Assembly: GCA_016871475.1 (NCBI GenBank)
Contig: VHDG01000064.1
Span: 1 to 10,669, forward strand
Reading direction: 5' to 3'
Length of the DNA: 10,669 nucleotides
Origin: Verrucomicrobiota bacterium
Lineage (GTDB): Bacteria > Verrucomicrobiota > Verrucomicrobiia > Limisphaerales > UBA11320
The notes beneath the pieces are model-generated. The model did not search any database, was not told the DNA's origin, and saw only the letters and a list, made by a program, of their open reading frames with translations. A program made the translations under genes and the position numbers. Every line of letters starts with the position of its first letter. Position 1 is the first letter of the stretch. Positions 7,601 through 10,669 of the stretch are shown one piece after another.

Positions 7601-9814
7601 GAGGTAAAGGAGGTCTGGAGCACAGGCCACCAACACTCCCTCACGCCAGGGCATGATGCTGTTCGGAAACGAGAGATCGTCGGCAAACACAACCGAGGAT
7701 TCGAAGACCCCATCGCCGTCCTTGTCGATCAGCCGACGGATTGCCCCGCCCGGCTTCCCGCGGCCATCCAATCCCAGGGGGTAGTCACGCATCTCCACCA
7801 CCCAAAGTCGTCCCTGCGAATCCCAGGCCAGTGATGCGGGATCCGTGACCACGGGCTCCGAGGCGATCAGGTCCACTTCGAATTCGTCCGGAACGCGGAT
7901 CGTGGCCGAGGATTCCGCGGGGGTGAGTGCGGGAGGCATGAATCCGCCCAGCAGCTCGCTGAAGGAGTAGCGCAGGGTGTGCGCGGGCCTCCTCGCGGTG
8001 TCCTCGTTCTGAACGTTCAAGAATCCCCGAGCCAGCCAGGCTCCGTTATTCACCCGGGAACCCGACCTCACGAACGGAGGAAGCTCTGGCAGCTGCCCGC
8101 GGTCTCCCCTGATAACCTCGCGACTCCATCCGCGTTGAAAACCAAGGATCAGCTTCGGAACCATCAGGTGGATCGAGTAGCGATCGGGGTTCGAGAAAAG
8201 CACGTCCACGTAGCCGTCACCGTTGAGGTCCTGGAACCGAAGCCCGCCGTCCCGCCCCTGCGAATCCACCAAGGTCGTGCCCGGGGGAAGGCTGAAGGAA
8301 TCGGGCTTCCAGGCGCGTTGGGTTGCCGCCCACTGAAACACCCGGTTGACATCCGGATTCCCCACGATCAGCTCGCATGAGCCGTCTCCATCCACATCCC
8401 GCAGCCTCACCCCCTGGTCCCGCCCATGAGCCGAAGTGAGGATCGGTTTGCCCTCGATCTCAAGCCCATGAAGCAACGACGGATCTGATGTCCATGTGTT
8501 CTTTTCGTATCGCCATGCGCCCGATTCGTTGTGGTTGCGGACCAACGCGACGGGGATGGAACCCGGCCCCAAAATTCCAAACTGGACCCCGCAATCTTCT
8601 GTCTGGCCCGTGAGATTCCTCCTCACAAGGGTCTGCGGGAAAGTGGAGTCCATCCATTGGTTTCCTTGAGGATTCCACACTCGGGTTTTCCTTGTGGATG
8701 TGTTGCCGATCACCACATCCATGTACCCGTCGCCATTGAGATCCATCAATCGAACACCGTTGTCGGTGCCATCGGATGCGCGGACAGGCTGCTTCGCGAA
8801 AAGGTGAGCGATCATCCGATCGTAGGCTTCGCGAAAGGTCAGAAACCTGACCTTCCCTCCGTGCCGAGTCGCCGCGTAGTCCACGAAAGATGCCAGTTGT
8901 TCCGGCGAGCTCCATTGTGCCGGGTGAAAAACGAATGCAAAGACGCCCTGCTTCAGCACCGTCAGGTCGAGGGCGGCCTTCCAATCCTCCAGGAGTTGCG
9001 GATGGCTGTTGCCCTGCAAGTTCTGGGACTGCCAGTCGCTGGGGATCATGAAGGGGAATTCGACGATATTCCGGGTGTGGATGTAAGGGTAGGGGTAGTT
9101 CTCGATGAATGCAGCGTAGGTGGAGGAGGGGAGATACTTGGCAAACCTCGGACGTCCACGTGCGTCGAGCAGCCTGTCTGCGGGGAGGACTGGATCGTCC
9201 GCGGTGAGCACAACACCGATCGAGGAATCAACGGAGAGGAAGTGACCTGCCCAGTTGGTGCCTGCGAACAGCTCTGCAAACAGGCGGGGGCTCGGGCTGT
9301 TCATGGAGTCGCAGCATGGCGTTCGAAAAGCCACCGGCTTGTTACCCGGGATGTGGTGCAGGAGATCCACGCATCCGTGAAAAGTCTTTGACGCCGACTC
9401 GATGCCCTCCGCTCCGAGTATGGGGCAGGGGTGGCTCAGGGTATGAGCCTCGAAACCCAGCCCTTCCTTCAACCAGAGCTGGAGTTGCGCATCATCCGGG
9501 CGAGGCGAATTGGAGAAAATGCTCACGGGGGCTCGCCCGTCGATGGCCTTGAGACGTTCGATCATTGGACGGAGGAACTTCTCGTAAGCCGACGGATGAC
9601 TCATGTCATCGATGCCGAACAGAACGACCGCTTCCACGCCGGGTTCCCCGAGCCATTGCGGGGTGGTCAGGCGGGCCAGGTTTATGGAGGGGTGGTAGGG
9701 GTTGGAGAAATCGTCGAGATGATCCAGGCGGTTCGGGTTGGCTGCGAGGGAGGAGGAGATGCAGCAAGTGCAACAGAGCAGGAGGACGATGACTCGATTT
9801 ATGCGGGTGGTCAT
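4619..9814 (-). CDS. Giant secreted fusion: NodB-like deacetylase, FG-GAP repeats, PVC-type dehydrogenase, helical repeats, cytochrome c, C-terminal beta-sandwich
   Basis: This 1731-residue exported protein starts at ATG 9814 with a Cys-rich signal peptide (about 1-24, cut after SLA). Residues 60-335 resemble a NodB polysaccharide deacetylase: D69-D70 (motif 1), H124 and H128 in HTLSHP (metal-binding motif 2), R164 in FRTP (motif 3) and H297 in FHP (motif 5). FG-GAP-like calcium loops follow (DLNGDG at 358 and 529, DVDGDG at 473). Residues 640-1012 are the PVC putative membrane-bound dehydrogenase domain (TIGR02604 type), seen in RLWVVEMRDYPLGLDG, NQQHLVNG and NWVYAANGDSGG. Helical, HEAT-like repeats fill about 1020-1430. 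A class I cytochrome c follows: C1452-GA-C1455-H1456, probable sixth ligand M1548 in FMPEGF (TIGR02603 type). A beta-sandwich resembling a carbohydrate-binding module ends it (1592-1717). It probably acts outside the inner membrane on carbohydrate, passing electrons to heme; substrate unknown. No frameshift was seen. Confidence 0.9.
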   Translation of the reverse strand: MTTRINRVIVLLLCCTCCISSSLAANPNRLDHLDDFSNPYHPSINLARLTTPQWLGEPGVEAVVLFGIDDMSHPSAYEKFLRPMIERLKAIDGRAPVSIFSNSPRPDDAQLQLWLKEGLGFEAHTLSHPCPILGAEGIESASKTFHGCVDLLHHIPGNKPVAFRTPCCDSMNSPSPRLFAELFAGTNWAGHFLSVDSSIGVVLTADDPVLPADRLLDARGRPRFAKYLPSSTYAAFIENYPYPYIHTRNIVEFPFMIPSDWQSQNLQGNSHPQLLEDWKAALDLTVLKQGVFAFVFHPAQWSSPEQLASFVDYAATRHGGKVRFLTFREAYDRMIAHLFAKQPVRASDGTDNGVRLMDLNGDGYMDVVIGNTSTRKTRVWNPQGNQWMDSTFPQTLVRRNLTGQTEDCGVQFGILGPGSIPVALVRNHNESGAWRYEKNTWTSDPSLLHGLEIEGKPILTSAHGRDQGVRLRDVDGDGSCELIVGNPDVNRVFQWAATQRAWKPDSFSLPPGTTLVDSQGRDGGLRFQDLNGDGYVDVLFSNPDRYSIHLMVPKLILGFQRGWSREVIRGDRGQLPELPPFVRSGSRVNNGAWLARGFLNVQNEDTARRPAHTLRYSFSELLGGFMPPALTPAESSATIRVPDEFEVDLIASEPVVTDPASLAWDSQGRLWVVEMRDYPLGLDGRGKPGGAIRRLIDKDGDGVFESSVVFADDLSFPNSIMPWREGVLVACAPDLLYLEDTDGDGRADRRKKVLTGFTLWNQQHLVNGFELGLDNWVYAANGDSGGNVTSFSQTNAVNISGRDLRFQPDTGVFEVIEGQTQYGRRRDDWGNWFGNANPIWLWHYWIPERYLKRNPRLTAPSLRKETAIDPGAGAVHYLGRKPQRLNDVGTAGFVTSANSPTPYRDTLFGSNFARAVFISEPVYNAVRCELLEPRGVSFTSSRWNPGLAREFFTSTDPWCRPAGMKVGPDGSLYICDMYRQFIEHPEWIPEDIRSRYNMRAGEDRGRIYRVRPKGARLRPAPDLAGLSGTQLAAALDHPNGWQRDMVQQLLHHRRDAAAAPKLRDILLQSQLPQARISALAALEAIGALSASDTFQAARDAHPSVREQGIRSMEPLLAAGTGLQAQGDWRRFLMELVSDPDIRVRRQLSFTLGEWEKESAADILAELAIRSGGQPDLLLAIASSASRQPEKILARILENGIALAPLESLLRNLSSWIIDRNHAQSLEQLLTRLMHQGQPGQPHPAWQMRLLAHYLEETGRKQSSPSLPSNLQSALNQISTQARNTLADPGSSPEAAAASVALLGRVAYLLEADIATLVSLLDARTGQLLQQAAWGRLEKMSSPGIATALLSRWQTFPPKMRSQALDLLLRREDWATALISAVADGKIQAPDIPPSGRQRLMTHSSDKVRTTAGRVFEAATSHDKQALIMSYLTGVRGTMGSAVKGSALYEQHCGACHRLNQKGTGAAPDLATLVDRSPERMLTAILDPNRAVEDRYRSYLVVTKTGEEHTGMLVEESANTVVLAAASGAQQILLRSNMERLTTSGVSFMPEGFEAVLKPGDIADLLTFLSQQSVPPRAFPGNTPGVVTPETDASFRLRASSAEIRGDGIAFEPQFQNIGSWNSTDARAAWTLDVPKAGGYVVWMQWACHVNEAGDSLRLEAHEDSLTTTIKATGNWETYRTQRLGVLHLPVGRVQLTAMAESSLKGYLMDLRELRLIPEGSKTEPSFESPAQ

Positions 9815-9819
9815 GCTTA

Positions 9820-9834
9820 GCGGCCCGGAGCCGC
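9820..9834 (-). promoter_or_regulatory. Hairpin directly upstream of the giant gene's start codon
   Basis: On the minus strand GCGGC and GCCGC form a perfect 5-bp GC stem with a five-base loop, ending five bases before the ATG at 9814. The window where a Shine-Dalgarno would lie holds only TAAGC, and an AGGCGG is partly inside the stem. The hairpin could therefore limit ribosome access. This is inferred from position. Confidence 0.3.
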
Positions 9835-10094
9835 CTGAGAGTTGTCACAATCGTGCTTTGTTGGGAAGAGCTGGCCTGTTTTTTTCTGAGTATTCCGTGG
9901 TCCACCCATCGGTGGTTTCAGAGCAAACGTGGGACAGGTCGATAGAACCCCAAAAGCCTCGAAGTCGGACGTGCCGTTCGTTGTCCACCCTTGAGGGTGT
10001 GTCTTGCTGGGCGTGCCTGAGCAAGAGCTATGGAGATTTCGCAACGTGCGTGGGAGGAAAGCTGGCTTGGGTTGGTCGGCGGATGGAGCGGAAG

Positions 10095-10139
10095 CGGGCA
10101 TAGCCCGGGCATCCTGAAGGATGGACAACAAACCTGGGC
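10095..10139 (+). other. Overlapping alternative stem-loops upstream of the S46 gene
   Basis: CGGGC (10095-10099) can pair with GCCCG (10103-10107) across ATA. Alternatively, GCCCGGG (10103-10109) can pair with CCTGGGC (10133-10139), with one G-U pair on the plus-strand RNA. The second form encloses a perfect hairpin, CATCC-TGAA-GGATG (10110-10123). The two forms share GCCCG and exclude each other, an arrangement seen in attenuators. No transcription start is known here, so the regulatory role is speculative. A dispersed repeat element is an alternative explanation. Confidence 0.3.
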
Positions 10140-10150
10140 CGCTCGCTTCG

Positions 10151-10171
10151 CGTCACTGGTCACTCGCCACT
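10151..10171. repeat. Three imperfect 7-bp tandem repeats
   Basis: CGTCACT (10151-10157), GGTCACT (10158-10164) and CGCCACT (10165-10171) are consecutive heptamers, each differing from the first at one position. No coding gene overlaps them. They lie eight bases before a second tandem repeat of a different period. Confidence 0.6.
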
Positions 10172-10179
10172 CCTCCTCG

Positions 10180-10199
10180 CGTAATCGTAATCGTAATCG
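10180..10199. repeat. 6-bp tandem repeat, unit CGTAAT
   Basis: The unit CGTAAT is repeated three times exactly, followed by CG (3.3 copies, 20 bases). On the minus strand it reads as ATTACG units. It lies 75 bases upstream of the S46 start codon, outside any recognised gene. It may be a copy of a dispersed simple-sequence element, but no second copy is present in this window. Confidence 0.75.
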
Positions 10200-10225
10200 G
10201 CCCCTCGTCTTGTGCGATGCGTCCC

Positions 10226-10249
10226 CCGGATTGTTGCTGGCCAATCCGG
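10226..10249. promoter_or_regulatory. 8-bp inverted repeat upstream of the S46 peptidase gene
   Basis: CCGGATTG (10226-10233) and CAATCCGG (10242-10249) are perfectly complementary with an eight-base spacer. The element ends 24 bases before the ATG at 10274. It could be an operator for a dimeric regulator or a hairpin in the mRNA leader. No purine-rich Shine-Dalgarno lies between it and the start codon. Confidence 0.4.
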
Positions 10250-10273
10250 CCTGTCCTTCTCTACCTTCGGCCC

Positions 10274-10669
10274 ATGACAAAGAACCTTCTCTCCGCCCTG
10301 CTCGCTGGCTCGCTTTCCCTTCCCATGCTGGCTGATGAAGGCATGTGGCTTTTTAACCAGCCCCCTCGCCAGCTGCTGAAGGAACGCCACCAGTTTGAGC
10401 CGACCGATGCCTGGATGGAGAATCTTCAGAAGGCCTCCGTGCGATTCAACTCCGGCGGCTCGGGCAGCTTCGTCAGCAGGGACGGCTTGCTTCTCTCAAA
10501 TCACCATGTGGCCGCGGATGCCCTGCAAAAAATCAGCAGTCCGGAGAGGAACTATCTGCGTGATGGTTTCTCCGCCAAATCACTGAAGGATGAGGTGAAG
10601 TGCCTCGACCTGGAGCTCAACGTCCTGCAGTCGATTGAAGATGTCACTGCACAGGTGGAAGCCGCCGTT
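10274..10669 (+). CDS. S46-family serine peptidase (dipeptidyl-peptidase 7/11 type), 3'-truncated by the window edge
   Basis: Only the first 132 residues are in the window; family members are usually about 700. S46 enzymes are exported exopeptidases that release dipeptides from the N-termini of peptides, using a His-Asp-Ser triad in a chymotrypsin-like fold. A signal peptide is visible at residues 1-20 (hydrophobic LLSALLAGSLSLPMLA, likely cut before DEG). The mature protein begins with DEGMWLFNQPP, the family's usual opening, followed by FEPTDAWMENLQKASVRF. The pattern GSFVSRDGLLLSNHHVA (about 64-80) holds the catalytic His, in the NHH at 76-78. The Cys that often follows as NHHCG is Val here. 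The Asp and Ser of the triad lie beyond the window, so activity cannot be judged. The frame is open to the last base. The ATG fits the signal peptide, although no clear ribosome binding site precedes it. Confidence 0.88.
   Translation, partial: MTKNLLSALLAGSLSLPMLADEGMWLFNQPPRQLLKERHQFEPTDAWMENLQKASVRFNSGGSGSFVSRDGLLLSNHHVAADALQKISSPERNYLRDGFSAKSLKDEVKCLDLELNVLQSIEDVTAQVEAAV

Larger units (their letters stand above)
9815..10273. other. Divergent intergenic region, structured, no gene recognised
   Basis: This 459-bp stretch separates the divergent giant gene and S46 peptidase gene, so it must hold both promoters. No convincing -35/-10 pair was identified for either. It contains several short perfect hairpins: CCACC/GGTGG (9902-9915), CACCC/GGGTG (9986-9999) and TCTTGC/GCAAGA (10002-10026). 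It also holds a T7 run (9879-9885), the small palindrome TTGTCACAA (9842-9850), and the larger elements listed separately. Open frames crossing it lack family-like sequence or a ribosome binding site and are not called as genes. Confidence 0.6.

Noticed and set aside
6863..7834. 323-codon open frame on the plus strand inside the giant gene
   Set aside because: It is antisense to the strongly recognisable PVC dehydrogenase domain, its translation matches no known family pattern, and long antisense frames are common in GC-rich genes.
8531..9391. 286-codon open frame on the plus strand
   Set aside because: It is antisense to the deacetylase and FG-GAP part of the giant gene, with no signal peptide, domain or ribosome binding site.
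9738..10103. Plus-strand frame crossing the start of the giant gene into the intergenic region
   Set aside because: Its first part is antisense to the signal peptide, and the rest spans hairpins without any family-like sequence.
10151..10199. CRISPR array
   Set aside because: The units are 6-7 bp with no spacers, far too short for CRISPR repeats, and no cas gene is present.

Overview
The window is GC-rich bacterial chromosome. It most likely comes from a Verrucomicrobiota member, or a close relative in the Planctomycetota-Verrucomicrobiota-Chlamydiota (PVC) superphylum. The strongest pointer is the 5.2-kb gene at 4619-9814. It carries the PVC-type putative membrane-bound dehydrogenase domain (TIGR02604 type) and the PVC-type heme-binding CxxCH domain (TIGR02603 type). 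The ECF sigma factor with a long membrane-anchored C-terminal extension and the secreted beta-helix protein fit the same group.

Layout: (1) the 3' part of fliP, plus strand, 1-635; no fliQ or other flagellar gene follows it. (2) A 144-bp convergent gap with a candidate three-way-junction hairpin. (3) Three minus-strand genes, read from high to low coordinates: the giant secreted fusion protein (9814-4619), an ECF sigma factor fused to a membrane and secretin-like C-terminal part (4495-2906), and a secreted beta-helix protein with a degenerate CSLREA-type N-terminus (2639-780). The gaps of 123 and 266 bp leave room for separate promoters, so co-transcription is possible but not shown. (4) A 459-bp divergent intergenic region at 9815-10273 with several short hairpins and two adjacent short tandem repeats. 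(5) The start of an S46-family serine peptidase gene, plus strand, 10274-10669, running off the window.

The three minus-strand genes and the peptidase look like an outward-facing set: three of the four products have signal peptides. The giant protein joins a NodB-like polysaccharide deacetylase module, FG-GAP-like calcium repeats, a PVC dehydrogenase propeller, helical repeats, cytochrome c and a C-terminal beta-sandwich, which suggests oxidation or processing of extracellular carbohydrate. The sigma factor may respond to an envelope signal through its C-terminal part. This functional link is inference from adjacency and domains only. The most unusual items are the domain fusions in the giant protein and the sigma factor, and the structured, repeat-bearing intergenic region upstream of the S46 gene.
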